Shown one piece after another: positions 51,382 to 60,408 of a stretch of DNA of 64,000 nt; position 1 is the stretch's first letter, and the number at the start of each line of letters is the position of its first letter. This stretch comes from Streptomyces sp. BA2. GTDB taxonomy: Bacteria > Actinomycetota > Actinomycetes > Streptomycetales > Streptomycetaceae. The notes beneath the pieces are model-generated. The model did no database searches. It had not been told where the DNA came from and saw nothing but the letters and a program-made list of their open reading frames with translations. A program made the translations under genes and the position numbers. The DNA lies in NCBI RefSeq assembly GCF_009769735.1, contig NZ_WSRO01000002.1, positions 5,034,001 to 5,098,000 of the forward strand, in the 5' to 3' direction.

Positions 51382-51455
51382 TCGGGGTGGCGGGATTTGA
51401 ACCCACGACCTCTTCGTCCCGAACGAAGCGCGCTGCCAAGCTGCGCTACACCCCG
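51382..51455 (-). tRNA. tRNA-Pro (anticodon CGG)
   Basis: Reading leftward, a complete cloverleaf is seen. Acceptor stem CGGGGTG/CACCCCG with discriminator A at 51382; D-arm GCGC-AGCTTGGCA-GCGC; anticodon stem CTTCG/CGAAG with loop TTCGGGA, anticodon CGG; T-arm GTGGG-TTCAAAT-CCCGC. The CCA end is not encoded. It decodes CCG proline codons. The 3' end points towards the serine hydrolase and NTPase-WD40 genes; no integrase is nearby. Confidence 0.97.
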
Positions 51456-51588
51456 ATGTCGTTGCTCCACCGGCCCGCATTGCTGCTGGCCGTGGCGACA
51501 TCGATTACTTTAGCGGACCGGCGCCCGGAGACGAAATCCGGTTTTCCGGCCCCTGGCATCCCGTACCGGAGGCCCGCGGCCCGAGGCC

Positions 51589-52515
51589 TCAGTCCCGGGC
51601 CGTCAGCGTCAGCAGTGTCGCCTCCGGGGGGCACGCGAAGCGCATCGGGGTGTAGCGGTTCGCGCCGCAGCCCGCCGAGACGTGCATGAAGGACGTCCGG
51701 CCCTCCGCCTCGTGCCTCGACAGGCCCTTCACGCGCTCCGTGTCCAGGTCACAGTTGGTGACCAGCGCCCCGTAGAAGGGGATGCACACCTGACCGCCGT
51801 GGGTGTGGCCCGCGAGGATCAAGGGGTAGCCGTCGGCCGTGAAGGAGTCGAGGGTGCGCAGGTACGGGGCGTGCACGATGCCCATCGAGAAGTCGGCGCC
51901 CGCGTCGGGACCGCCCGCCACGCGCGCGTACCGGTCACGTTTGATGTGCGGGTCGTCCAGGCCGGTGAGGCCGATCTCGTAGCCCTCGACCTTCAGGGCG
52001 CCCCGCGTGTTCGTGAGGTTCACCCAGCCCGCGGCGTCGAAGCCGTCGCGCAGGTCCTCCCACGGGTTGTGGATCACGCCGACGGCGGGTGCGTTGCCGT
52101 TCAGGCCGTGCTTGCCCTGCGACTTCTCGATCAGGTAGCGGACGGGGTTGCGCGGCTTGGGGCCGTAGTAGTCGTTCGAGCCGAAGACGTACGCCCCGGG
52201 GAACTGCATCAGCGGGCCGAGCGCGTCCAGCGTCTCCGGCACGCCCTCCGGGTCGGAGAGGTTGTCCCCGGTGTTGATCACGAAGTCGGGGCGAAGACCC
52301 GCGAGCGAGCGCAGCCAGCGCTGCTTCTTGCGCTGCCCGGACACCATGTGGATGTCCGACACCTGGAGGACTCTGAGCGGTCGCATCCCCGGCGGGAGCA
52401 CCGGCACGGTGATCCGTCGCAGTCGGAAGGAGCGGGCTTCGAAGCCCACCGAGTAGGCCAGACCGGCGGCGGCCGTCGCCGTGATTCCCAGAGGTACTGC
52501 GTATCGCGCGCGCAT
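51589..52515 (-). CDS. Membrane-associated metallophosphoesterase
   Basis: 308 residues. The calcineurin-type metal motifs are in order: QVSDIHMVSG (DxH), INTGDNLSD (GDN), FGSNDYYG (the GNHD position, here GSND), IVHAPY (H) and LAGHTHGGQ (GHxH). A short N-terminal hydrophobic segment (AVPLGITATAAAGLAYSVG) anchors or signals it. The family includes YkuE/YaeI-like enzymes acting on phospholipids or nucleotides; the substrate is not known. ATG at 52515; divergent from the YqeY gene. Confidence 0.93.
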   Translation of the reverse strand: MRARYAVPLGITATAAAGLAYSVGFEARSFRLRRITVPVLPPGMRPLRVLQVSDIHMVSGQRKKQRWLRSLAGLRPDFVINTGDNLSDPEGVPETLDALGPLMQFPGAYVFGSNDYYGPKPRNPVRYLIEKSQGKHGLNGNAPAVGVIHNPWEDLRDGFDAAGWVNLTNTRGALKVEGYEIGLTGLDDPHIKRDRYARVAGGPDAGADFSMGIVHAPYLRTLDSFTADGYPLILAGHTHGGQVCIPFYGALVTNCDLDTERVKGLSRHEAEGRTSFMHVSAGCGANRYTPMRFACPPEATLLTLTARD

Positions 52516-52590
52516 CCACCCATCGTGTCAGACCCGAAGGCCCCGTAAATCAGCGGGCGTCGGGCCGTACGCACCTGCGACAATCACCGC

Positions 52591-53055
52591 ATGACCACGC
52601 TCAAGTCGAAGCTTCAGGAAGACCTCACCGCCGCGATCAGGGGGCGTGACGAGCTGCGCTCCTCGACGCTCCGGCTGACCCTCACCGCCATCACGAAGGA
52701 GGAGGTCTCGGGCAAGACGGCCCGCGAGCTCTCCGACGATGAAGTGCAGAAGGTGATCGCTCGCGAGGCCAAGAAGCGCCGCGAGGCCGCGGAGGCCTTC
52801 GCCCAGGGCGGTCGCGCCGAGCAGGCCGCGAAGGAGAAGGCGGAGGGCGAGATCCTCGCCGAGTACCTGCCGAAGCAGCTCTCCGAAGACGAGCTCCAGG
52901 CGATCGTCGCCCAGGCCGTCGAGGAGGCCAGGGCCGCCGGGGCGGAGGGGCCGCGCGCCATGGGCCAGGTCATGAAGATCGTGAACCCGAAGGTCGCGGG
53001 CCTGGCGGAGGGCGGCCGCGTCGCCGCCGTGGTGAAGAAGCTGCTCGCGGGCTGA
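52591..53055 (+). CDS. GatB/YqeY domain protein
   Basis: 154 residues. This is the helical tRNA-amidotransferase-tail-like YqeY fold: TLKSKLQEDLTAAIRGRDELRSSTLRLTLTAITKEEV, EVQKVIAREAKKRREAAEAF, AEGEILAEYLPKQLSEDEL, and GPRAMGQVMKIVNPKVAG at the C-terminus. Such domains bind tRNA in GatB; free-standing YqeY has no established role. ATG 52591. A 19-bp perfect terminator follows. Confidence 0.95.
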   Translation: MTTLKSKLQEDLTAAIRGRDELRSSTLRLTLTAITKEEVSGKTARELSDDEVQKVIAREAKKRREAAEAFAQGGRAEQAAKEKAEGEILAEYLPKQLSEDELQAIVAQAVEEARAAGAEGPRAMGQVMKIVNPKVAGLAEGGRVAAVVKKLLAG

Positions 53056-53124
53056 TCACACACGTCACACACGTGCGTAGCTGACCGCACCACACCGCAC
53101 CGCACCGCACACGTACGTACGGAA

Positions 53125-53165
53125 ACGATGAGGGCGCCCCCTGCTCCAGGGGGCGCCCTCATCGT
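53125..53165. terminator. Perfect 19-bp bidirectional terminator
   Basis: ACGATGAGGGCGCCCCCTG (53125-53143), loop CTC, and its complement at 53147-53165. It separates the convergent YqeY and penicillin-binding-protein genes. The 70 bp before it carry CACCGCAC and CACACGT short repeats. Confidence 0.93.
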
Positions 53166-53202
53166 CGTACCGGAGACACGGATTACCGCGGACTACCGCT
53201 CC

Positions 53203-55470
53203 CTACCGGCCCCATCCGCCGATCCCGCCCCCATTGCCGTTCCCGTTCCCGCCGTTCCCGCCGCCGCCGATGACATCCGGCGGCAGGGAGATGTCCGGCC
53301 AAGGATCGCCCCCGCCGCCGTTGTCGCCACCGCCGTTGTTGCCGCCACCGCCGTGACCGCCGTCGCCCGGCTTGTTGTCGTCCTCGTGCTCGTCCTTGTC
53401 CTTGTCCTTGCCGCCGTCCGGGATGTGGATGGTGTTGAAGCCCGGCGCGGGCTTGCCCGCGAGAGCGCCGCTCATCGCGTCCCGCCAGATCGGACCCGGG
53501 ACCTCACCACCGAAGACCTTGTCGTACGGGACTCCGCCGATGGTGATGTCGACCATCTGCCGCTTGTGCTGCGGGTCGCCGACCCAGACCGCGCCCGACA
53601 TGTTCGGGGTGTAGCCCACGAACCAGGCGGCGTAGCGGTAGTCGGTCGTACCCGTCTTGCCCGCGCTCGCGCGGGAGCCGAGGCCGGCCTGCTTGCCGGT
53701 TCCGTCCTCGACCACGCCCTTCAGGAGGGTGTTGATCGTGTCGGCCGTCTTCTCCGACATCGCGCGCGAGCACGTCGACTTCGGCACCGGCAGCGACTTG
53801 CCGCCCGGGCCGGCGATCGACTCGATGGCGACGGGCGTGCAGTGCTTGCCGCGCGCCGCGAACGTGGCGTACGCGCCCGCCATCGTCAGCGGCGACATCT
53901 CCTGGGTGCCGAGCGCGATCGACGGCGCCTGGTCGATCTTCCGGCCGTCGGCACGCTCGACGCCCATCTTCTCGGCCATCTGCGTCACCGGGCAGATCCC
54001 GATGTCGCCGATCATCTCCACGTAGTACGTGTTGACCGACTTCGCGGTCGCTTCCCTCATGTCGTACGGGCCGACCTCGGACTCGTTCTCGTTGGTGAGC
54101 TTCGCGCCCCCCGAGTTGAGCCACTTCTTGCCGTCGCAGGCCGCGACGCTGTCGGGATACGGCATCTCGTACGGAGAGCCGTAGCTCTTCGTGGGCGGCA
54201 TTCCGCCCTCCAGGGCGGCCGCGGCCACGATCGGCTTGAACGTCGATCCCGGCTGGTAGCCCGCGCCGCCGCCCATGGCGTCGTCCACGGACAGGTTGAT
54301 CGTGGTCTCGTCCTTCTTGAAGCCGTAGGGCCGCGACTGGCCCATGCCCAGGATCTTGCCGGTGCCCGGCTCGACGATGGTGGCTGCCGTCGCCACGTCG
54401 TCGGACTGGTTGACGTGATCCTTTATCGAGGCCTGCACGGACTGCTGTGCCTGTGGGTCGAGGGTGGTCTTGACGCGCAGACCGCCCTGGTTCCAGACCT
54501 TGGCCCGGTCCTCCTTGGTCTTGCCGAAGACCGGGTCGGAGAGGAACACCTCGCGTACGTAGTCACAGAAGAACCCGGCGCCGCTGACCGCCGTGATGCA
54601 GCCGTTCTTCGGCTTGCTCACCTTCAGGCCGAGCGGCTTCTTCTTCGCCTCCTCGGCCTCCGCCTGCGTGATGTCGTGCGTCTCCGCCATCCGCTGCAGC
54701 ACTACGTTGCGGCGCTTGGTGGCTTCCTCCGTGTCGTTCACGGGGTCGTACCGGCTGGGGGACTGCACGATGCCGGCGAGCAGCGCGGCCTCCTGGACCT
54801 GAAGGTCCTTGGCGGGCTTGGAGAAGTAGCGCTGGGCCGCGGCCTCGACTCCGTACGCCTGCTGCCCGAAGTAGGTGATGTTCAGGTAGTTGCTGAGGAT
54901 GCGCTTCTTGCCGAGCTTTTCCTCTACCTGGATCGCGTACTTCAGCTCGCGGATCTTGCGCCCGAGGGTCTGCTGGGTGGCCTCGGCGACCTTCGTCGGG
55001 TCGTCACCGGCCTCCTCGACGAAGACGTTCTTCACGTACTGCTGGGTGAGCGTGGAGGCGCCCTGGGAGACACCGCCGCTCTGCGCGTTCTGGTTCAGCG
55101 CGCGCAGGATGCCCTTCGCGTCGATCGCGCCGTGCTCGTAGAAGCGCGAGTCCTCGATCGCGACGATCGCCTTCTGCATGTACGGCGAGATCTCCTTGAG
55201 GGGGACCACCGTGCGGTCACGCGAGTAGACCGTGGCGATGGAGCCGCCCTCGCTGTCGAGGATCGTGGTGCGCTGACTCAGCGGCGGCTGCTCCATGTTG
55301 GAAGGGATGTCGTCGAATTCCTCCACCGACCCCTTCGCCGCGAGGCCGAGCGCGCCGGCCGCGGGCAGGGCGATACCTGCCAGCACGGCTCCCGCGAGCA
55401 CGCTGACACCTAGGAACTTCGCGGCCTGCTGAGTTGGTGACAGACCACCGCCCGAGCGCTTCTTTCCCAT
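53203..55470 (-). CDS. Bifunctional penicillin-binding protein (class A: transglycosylase/transpeptidase)
   Basis: 755 residues. It makes and cross-links peptidoglycan outside the membrane. Membrane anchor near 18-45. The glycosyltransferase domain has the catalytic glutamate in AIEDSRFYEHG (E106) and later QGASTLTQQYVKN. The transpeptidase domain has SxxK in PGSTFKPIVAAAAL, SxN in AKSVNTYYV and KTG in AGKTGTTDYRYAAWFVG. The C-terminal tail is Asp/Asn/Gly-rich (GGGGNGGNGNGNGGG). It is divergent from wblA, as in other Streptomyces. ATG at 55470. Confidence 0.97.
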   Translation of the reverse strand: MGKKRSGGGLSPTQQAAKFLGVSVLAGAVLAGIALPAAGALGLAAKGSVEEFDDIPSNMEQPPLSQRTTILDSEGGSIATVYSRDRTVVPLKEISPYMQKAIVAIEDSRFYEHGAIDAKGILRALNQNAQSGGVSQGASTLTQQYVKNVFVEEAGDDPTKVAEATQQTLGRKIRELKYAIQVEEKLGKKRILSNYLNITYFGQQAYGVEAAAQRYFSKPAKDLQVQEAALLAGIVQSPSRYDPVNDTEEATKRRNVVLQRMAETHDITQAEAEEAKKKPLGLKVSKPKNGCITAVSGAGFFCDYVREVFLSDPVFGKTKEDRAKVWNQGGLRVKTTLDPQAQQSVQASIKDHVNQSDDVATAATIVEPGTGKILGMGQSRPYGFKKDETTINLSVDDAMGGGAGYQPGSTFKPIVAAAALEGGMPPTKSYGSPYEMPYPDSVAACDGKKWLNSGGAKLTNENESEVGPYDMREATAKSVNTYYVEMIGDIGICPVTQMAEKMGVERADGRKIDQAPSIALGTQEMSPLTMAGAYATFAARGKHCTPVAIESIAGPGGKSLPVPKSTCSRAMSEKTADTINTLLKGVVEDGTGKQAGLGSRASAGKTGTTDYRYAAWFVGYTPNMSGAVWVGDPQHKRQMVDITIGGVPYDKVFGGEVPGPIWRDAMSGALAGKPAPGFNTIHIPDGGKDKDKDEHEDDNKPGDGGHGGGGNNGGGDNGGGGDPWPDISLPPDVIGGGGNGGNGNGNGGGIGGWGR

Positions 55471-55887
55471 GGGGGCAGCCTACGTTCTGATTCGCCGGAC
55501 ACGCCTCAATGCCTTGGCCTAAGCTGCTCTCAACTGTCACAGCAGTGCGGTTTGGCAACAACCCCTCCGTCGGTCCCGAAATCCCGAACGGGGACTTCCC
55601 ACGCTCTTCAAGCGTCAGGGAAAGTGTGTCCGAATTCGCCTCATGCGGCATTCGATGCCCGTTGTGACTCAGCTGAAGTGCCCGCATTTGCCGGGTTAAT
55701 CACGCATGTCGCCAGCTCACTCCGTCGGGTGATCTGCCGCTTACGCATAGTCCGTTCGGGCCATTCAAGATTGGGCCCGAAGGGGGTGTTGCGCTGTGCC
55801 CACCTTCCGTAACGTCCTCAACTGGCGGCGGTGAATATGCCGCTGCCGCCGTGGGGGAGCCTCGATTCGGGAGAGGACGGCGCCGGT
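55471..55887. other. Divergent PBP/wblA control region
   Basis: 417 bp without a gene I can support, and with lower GC than its flanks. It must contain promoters for the penicillin-binding protein and for wblA. I cannot assign boxes reliably. In-frame GTG/ATG codons at 55831 and 55837 would lengthen WblA but lack family sequence. Confidence 0.5.
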
Positions 55888-56232
55888 ATGGGCTGGGTAA
55901 CCGACTGGAGTGCGCAGGCGGCCTGCCGCACTACCGATCCAGATGAACTGTTCGTTCAAGGAGCAGCGCAGAACAGGGCCAAGGCGGTGTGCACCGGCTG
56001 CCCGGTGCGCACGGAGTGCCTGGCCGACGCGCTGGACAACCGCGTCGAGTTCGGCGTGTGGGGTGGCATGACTGAGCGGGAGCGCCGCGCACTGCTGCGC
56101 AGGCGTCCCACGGTCACCTCTTGGCGCCGTCTGCTGGAGACGGCGCGCTCCGAGTACGAGCGTGGCGCGGGCCTGCTGCCCGTGGACTTGGAGGACGACG
56201 AGACGTACGAGAGCTACGCGGCGGTGGGTTAG
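55888..56232 (+). CDS. wblA: WhiB-like iron-sulphur regulator WblA
   Basis: 114 residues. Four cysteines bind an iron-sulphur cluster: C in AQAACRTTDPD and the CTGCPVRTEC group. The turn motif GVWGGMTERERRALLRRR with a basic tail contacts DNA or sigma factor. The sequence and the place beside a class A PBP and two ArsA ATPases match WblA, a global regulator that in several Streptomyces lowers antibiotic production and is needed for sporulation. Start at ATG 55888 (MGWVTDWSAQ), preceded by GGGAGAGGA. Confidence 0.93.
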   Translation: MGWVTDWSAQAACRTTDPDELFVQGAAQNRAKAVCTGCPVRTECLADALDNRVEFGVWGGMTERERRALLRRRPTVTSWRRLLETARSEYERGAGLLPVDLEDDETYESYAAVG

Positions 56233-56270
56233 CGCCCGTCGGCCGCGTGGCGGTGGGGCAGACCCGCTGC

Positions 56271-57710
56271 TCAGGCAGCTCCGGCCGGATCACCATCACT
56301 ACCGGCCGCGAGCCGGTCCCCGATGGCCCGAAGGCCTGCCAGGTCGTGCACGTCACCCGGCAGCGCCGTCACTTCGGTCACGGCCACCTCGGGGTGAAGC
56401 GCGGTGAAGCGGTCGCGCGTGCGCTGTTCGCGCGCGAGCAGCTGCATGCGTTCCGCGTGCAGTCGCAGCAGGCCTGCGGTCAGCTGCGCCACGGGCGGGT
56501 GTGTGTCGTGGAGTTCGGAAGGTGCGTCGGAGGGTTCTTCGGAAGCGTCAGAGCGTTCTTCAGAAGCGTCAGAGGGTTCTTCAGAAGGTGCGGGGGTCTC
56601 GGAACTGCCGGGGGCCTCGGGGGAGTCGCCGGGAGCCTCTTGTGCTGCTTCGTGGGATGCCTCATGGGAAGCCTCGCGGGAGTTACGCACTCCAACCTTC
56701 CCGTCCTCCTGATCCACAATGCGGCTCTCATCAAGATTTTCCGCGGCGGCAAGTGCCCGCTCGGCCGAGAGCTGAGCGGCGCCGCTGCTGTGCACCCTGT
56801 TGAGCACGAGACCGGCGAGCGGCATGTCGTCCGCCGCCAGGCGCTCCACGAAGTACGCCGCCTCCCTCAGGGCGTCCCGCTCCGGCGACGCCACCACCAG
56901 GAATGCCGTACCCGGCGCCTGAAGCAGCCGGTACGTGGCGTCTGCGCGGGTGCGGAAGCCGCCGAACATGGTGTCCATCGCGGCCACGAACGTCTGGACG
57001 TCACGCAGCAGTTGACCGCCGAGCAGCTTGCCCAGGGCCCCCGTCATCATCGACATCCCGACGTTCAGGAACTTCATCCCGGCCCGGCCGCCCACCTTCG
57101 CGGGGGCCATGAGCACCCGGATCAGCTTCCCGTCCAGGAAGGAGCCGAGGCGCTTCGGGGCGTCGAGGAAGTCCAGGGCCGAGCGCGAGGGCGGCGTGTC
57201 GACGACGATCAGGTCCCACTCGTCGCGGGAGCGCAGCTGCCCCAGCTTCTCCATCGCCATGTACTCCTGCGTGCCCGCGAAGCCCGCCGAAAGCGACTGG
57301 TAGAAGGGGTTGTTGAGGATCGCGCTCGCCCGCTCCTTGTCCGCGTGCGCCTCGACGATCTCGTCGAAGGTGCGCTTCATGTCGAGCATCATGGCGTGCA
57401 GTTCGCCGTCTCCGTCGACAGCCTTGACCCGGCGCGGGACGTTGTCGAGCGAGTCGATCCCCATGGACTGGGCGAGCCTGCGCGCCGGGTCGATGGTCAG
57501 GACGACGACCTTGCGGCCACGTTCGGCGGCGCGCAGGCCGAGCGCGGCCGCCGTGGTCGTCTTGCCGACGCCTCCGGAGCCGCAGCACACCACGATGCGG
57601 GTCTTCGGGTCGTCGAGCAGGGAGTCCACGTCGAGCCTGCGGGCCGGGTCCAGGGGGCGTGTCGTTTCCGGGTGTCGTGCCGGGTCCGAGGTCATGCGAT
57701 CCCTGGTCAT
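56271..57710 (-). CDS. ArsA-family ATPase with acidic repeat insert
   Basis: 479 residues. Deviant Walker A CGSGGVGKTTT near 43-53, then VVVLTIDPARRLAQSMGI, DLIVVDTPPSRSALDFLDAP (switch II) and PERDALREAAYFVERL. These are ArsA/GET3-like. An insert of about 70 residues rich in Ser, Glu, Ala and Asp, with SEEPSDA-type repeats of 7 residues (DNA about 56505-56690), splits the C-terminal part and probably is disordered. ATG overlaps the stop of the first ArsA gene (ATGA). Together they likely form a two-subunit ATPase; partner and cargo unknown. Confidence 0.92.
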   Translation of the reverse strand: MTRDRMTSDPARHPETTRPLDPARRLDVDSLLDDPKTRIVVCCGSGGVGKTTTAAALGLRAAERGRKVVVLTIDPARRLAQSMGIDSLDNVPRRVKAVDGDGELHAMMLDMKRTFDEIVEAHADKERASAILNNPFYQSLSAGFAGTQEYMAMEKLGQLRSRDEWDLIVVDTPPSRSALDFLDAPKRLGSFLDGKLIRVLMAPAKVGGRAGMKFLNVGMSMMTGALGKLLGGQLLRDVQTFVAAMDTMFGGFRTRADATYRLLQAPGTAFLVVASPERDALREAAYFVERLAADDMPLAGLVLNRVHSSGAAQLSAERALAAAENLDESRIVDQEDGKVGVRNSREASHEASHEAAQEAPGDSPEAPGSSETPAPSEEPSDASEERSDASEEPSDAPSELHDTHPPVAQLTAGLLRLHAERMQLLAREQRTRDRFTALHPEVAVTEVTALPGDVHDLAGLRAIGDRLAAGSDGDPAGAA

Positions 57711-58687
57711 GCGATCCCTTGCTTCCGCAGTTCCGTGGCGAGTTCGTAGAGCCCCGCCAGGTCCATCCCCCCGGCCAGCAGCGGGAGTTCGTGCAGGGGG
57801 AGGCCGAGCTCGCCGAGGACGGCCCGCTGGGAGCCCTCCAGGGCGTACCGCTCGGCGTACTCGGCGGCCTGCTCCAGGAGCGGGTCGACCAGGCGCTCGG
57901 CGACGCCTCCGCGCCGGGCCCCGCCGAGCCCGGCGGCGGAGAGGGACTTGGCGATGGCGGTACGGGGGGTCTGGCCGAGCCCGAGCTCAAGGGCGGACTC
58001 GTCGAGCAGCGCGGGCCGCACCATGTTCACGATGACGCGTCCTACGGGGAGCTTGGCGGCGCGCAGCTCGGCGATCCCGTCCGCGGTCTCCTGGACGGGC
58101 ATCTCTTCGAGGAGCGTCACCAAGTGGACTGCGGTCTCCGGGGACTTGAGAACGCGCATCACGGCCTGTGCCTGATTGTGTATGGGGCCGATCTTCGCAA
58201 GACCCGCGACTTCGTCGTTCACGTTCAGGAAGCGCGTGATGCGGCCGGTGGGCGGCGCGTCCATCACCACGCAGTCGTACGCGTAACGCCCGCTCTTGTC
58301 CTTGCGGCGTACGGCTTCGCAGGCCTTACCGGTCAGCAGGACGTCCCGCAGGCCCGGCGCGACGGTGGTGGCGAAGTCGATCGCGCCGAGTTTCTTGAGC
58401 GCGCGTCCGGCGCCCCCCAGTTTGTAGAACATCTGGAGGTAGTCGAGCAGCGCCAGTTCGGGATCGATGGCGAGGGCATACACCTCCCCGCCCCCGGGAG
58501 CGACGGCGATCTTCCGCTCCTCATACGGCAGCGCTTCGGTCTCGAAGAGCTGCGCGATGCCCTGTCTGCCCTCCACCTCCACGAGGAGGGTGCGCTTGCC
58601 CTCCGTCGCGAGGGCGAGCGCGAGTGCGGCGGCCACCGTGGTCTTGCCGGTACCGCCCTTGCCGCTGACGACCTGGAGCCTGCTCAC
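57707..58687 (-). CDS. ArsA-family ATPase, first of pair
   Basis: 326 residues. N-terminal deviant Walker A VVSGKGGTGKTTVAAALALALA, LLVEVEGRQGIAQLFE, switch II DCVVMDAPPTGRITRFLNV. Lacks the cysteines of the arsenite-binding ArsA, so a tail-anchored-protein or other targeting role is more likely. GTG at 58687. It is coupled to the second ArsA gene and divergent from the DUF4177 gene; the same pair follows wblA in other Streptomyces. Confidence 0.93.
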   Translation of the reverse strand: MSRLQVVSGKGGTGKTTVAAALALALATEGKRTLLVEVEGRQGIAQLFETEALPYEERKIAVAPGGGEVYALAIDPELALLDYLQMFYKLGGAGRALKKLGAIDFATTVAPGLRDVLLTGKACEAVRRKDKSGRYAYDCVVMDAPPTGRITRFLNVNDEVAGLAKIGPIHNQAQAVMRVLKSPETAVHLVTLLEEMPVQETADGIAELRAAKLPVGRVIVNMVRPALLDESALELGLGQTPRTAIAKSLSAAGLGGARRGGVAERLVDPLLEQAAEYAERYALEGSQRAVLGELGLPLHELPLLAGGMDLAGLYELATELRKQGIA

Positions 58688-58769
58688 ACTTCCGAGCCTA
58701 ACCAGTCGCCGTCCGGACTAAGCAGGAGGCCACCGTGAGCAGCGCCTCACAACGGCTACAGTCGGCCAT

Positions 58770-58931
58770 ATGACCAAGTGGGAATACGCAACCGTGCCGC
58801 TGCTCGTCCATGCCACGAAGCAGATTCTGGACACCTGGGGCGAGGACGGCTGGGAGCTCGTCCAGGTCGTCCCCGGGCCGAACAACCCTGAGCAGCTCGT
58901 GGCCTACCTGAAGCGGGAGAAGCAGGCATGA
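58770..58931 (+). CDS. DUF4177 small protein
   Basis: 53 residues: starts MTKWEYATVPLLVHATKQIL and continues with DTWGEDGWELVQVVPGP, ending LVAYLKREKQA. The pattern WEY..V.....L...G..GWELV.V is DUF4177. Function unknown. The stop overlaps the RidA start (ATGA), so the two are an operon. It is easily missed because of its size. Confidence 0.92.
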   Translation: MTKWEYATVPLLVHATKQILDTWGEDGWELVQVVPGPNNPEQLVAYLKREKQA

Positions 58932-59398
58932 GCGGCAACGTCGAGGCGAAGCTCGCCGAACTGGGCATGACCCTGCCCGAGGTCGTGCCACCGCTCGCCG
59001 CCTACCAGCCGGCCGTCCAGTCCGGTGTGTACGTCTACACCTCGGGGCAGCTCCCGATGGTGGAGGGCAAGCTTCCGGTGACCGGCAAGGTCGGCGCGGA
59101 GGTGACCCCCGAAGAGGCCAAGGAACTGGCCCGCACGTGCGGTCTGAACGCCCTCGCCGCGGTGAAGTCCATCGCCGGTGACCTTGACCGGATCGCGCGC
59201 GTCGTGAAGGTCGTCGGCTTCGTGGCGTCGGCTCCTGACTTCACGGGGCAGCCCGCGGTGATCAACGGCACGAGCGAGCTGCTGGGCGAGGTGCTCGGCG
59301 ACAAGGGCGTGCACGCCCGCAGCGCGGTCGGCGTGGCGGTCCTGCCGCTGGACGCGCCGGTCGAGGTCGAGATCCAGGTGGAACTGACCGAGGCGTAA
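58928..59398 (+). CDS. RidA-family protein
   Basis: 156 residues, RidA/YjgF/YER057c fold. Characteristic pieces are GVYVYTSGQLPMVEGKLPVTGKVG, LNALAAVKSIAGDLDRIARVVKVVGFVAS and HARSAVGVAVLPLDAPVEVEIQVELTEA, with the arginine that binds keto-acid carboxylates (HARSAVG). Canonical RidA hydrolyses reactive enamines; this group also includes members without that activity. ATG at 58928. Confidence 0.94.
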   Translation: MSGNVEAKLAELGMTLPEVVPPLAAYQPAVQSGVYVYTSGQLPMVEGKLPVTGKVGAEVTPEEAKELARTCGLNALAAVKSIAGDLDRIARVVKVVGFVASAPDFTGQPAVINGTSELLGEVLGDKGVHARSAVGVAVLPLDAPVEVEIQVELTEA

Positions 59399-59541
59399 TC
59401 CAGGCTCGACGAGGCGTAACCGCTGCCTCGTGTGCTTCGTCGGCGGCCTATCGGCGGCCTTATCGGCTGCCTTGTCGGCTGCCTTCTGGCACCCGATAGT
59501 TGCCTCTCGAACATCAGCCCACTAGGGGATAGCCTCCGCCC

Positions 59542-60408
59542 ATGGCTAATGGGCAGTGGTACCCCCCGGAGTGGCCCGACCGTATCCGTGCGCTGAGCAG
59601 CGGCGAACTGACACCTGCGACTCCGCGCCGGGCGGCCACGGTCATGCTCCTTCGGGACTCCGTGGCGGGCACCGCCGTACACATGCTGCGCAGACGCGCC
59701 TCCATGGCCTTCGCCGGAGGCGCGTACGCGTATCCGGGCGGCGGTGTGGACCCGCGCGACGACGACCACCTCGTGCGCTGGGCGGGCCCGTCCCTCGCGA
59801 CGTGGGCGGCGCGTCTCGGCGTGGACGAGCCGGGCGCCCAGGCGATCGTGTGCGCCGCTGTACGCGAGACGTACGAGGAGGCGGGGGTACTGCTCGCCGG
59901 GCCCACCCCATCGACCGTGGTCGGCGACACCACGGGCGACGACTGGGAGGCGGACCGCGAGGCGCTGGTGGCCCGCGATTTCTCCTTCGCGGAGTTCCTG
60001 GACCGCAGGGGCCTGGTCCTGCGCAGCGACCTGCTCGCCGCCTGGGCGCGCTGGATCACTCCGGAGTTCGAGCCGAAGCGTTACGACACGTTCTTCTTCG
60101 TGGCGGCCCTCCCGGAGGGGCAGCGCACGCGCAACGCCTCCACGGAGGCGGACCGTACGGTGTGGATCGCTCCGGGGGAGGCGACGGCGGGGTACGACAA
60201 GGGCGACCTCCTGATGATGCCGCCCACCATCGCGACCCTGCGCCAACTGAGCCCCTACGGGTCGGCAGCGGAGACCCTGGCGGCGGCCCCGGAGCGCGAT
60301 CTCACTCCGGTACTGGCGCAAGCGCGCTTCGAGGAGGGCGAGTTGGTGCTGACCTGGCCGGGCCACGAGGAGTTCACGAAGCACATCCCTGCGGGGGGCT
60401 CGGCGTGA
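59542..60408 (+). CDS. NUDIX hydrolase
   Basis: 288 residues. The Nudix box is partly modified: GGAYAYPGGGVDPRDDDH with, later, CAAVRETYEEAGVLLAGP (RExxEE-like RETYEEAG). It hydrolyses a nucleoside diphosphate linked to another group, perhaps a CoA or NAD derivative; the large linker suggests the bigger NUDT7/NUDT19-type. The ATG at 59542 follows AGCCTCC. The stop overlaps (GTGA) with the start of the repeat frame at 60405. Confidence 0.9.
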   Translation: MANGQWYPPEWPDRIRALSSGELTPATPRRAATVMLLRDSVAGTAVHMLRRRASMAFAGGAYAYPGGGVDPRDDDHLVRWAGPSLATWAARLGVDEPGAQAIVCAAVRETYEEAGVLLAGPTPSTVVGDTTGDDWEADREALVARDFSFAEFLDRRGLVLRSDLLAAWARWITPEFEPKRYDTFFFVAALPEGQRTRNASTEADRTVWIAPGEATAGYDKGDLLMMPPTIATLRQLSPYGSAAETLAAAPERDLTPVLAQARFEEGELVLTWPGHEEFTKHIPAGGSA

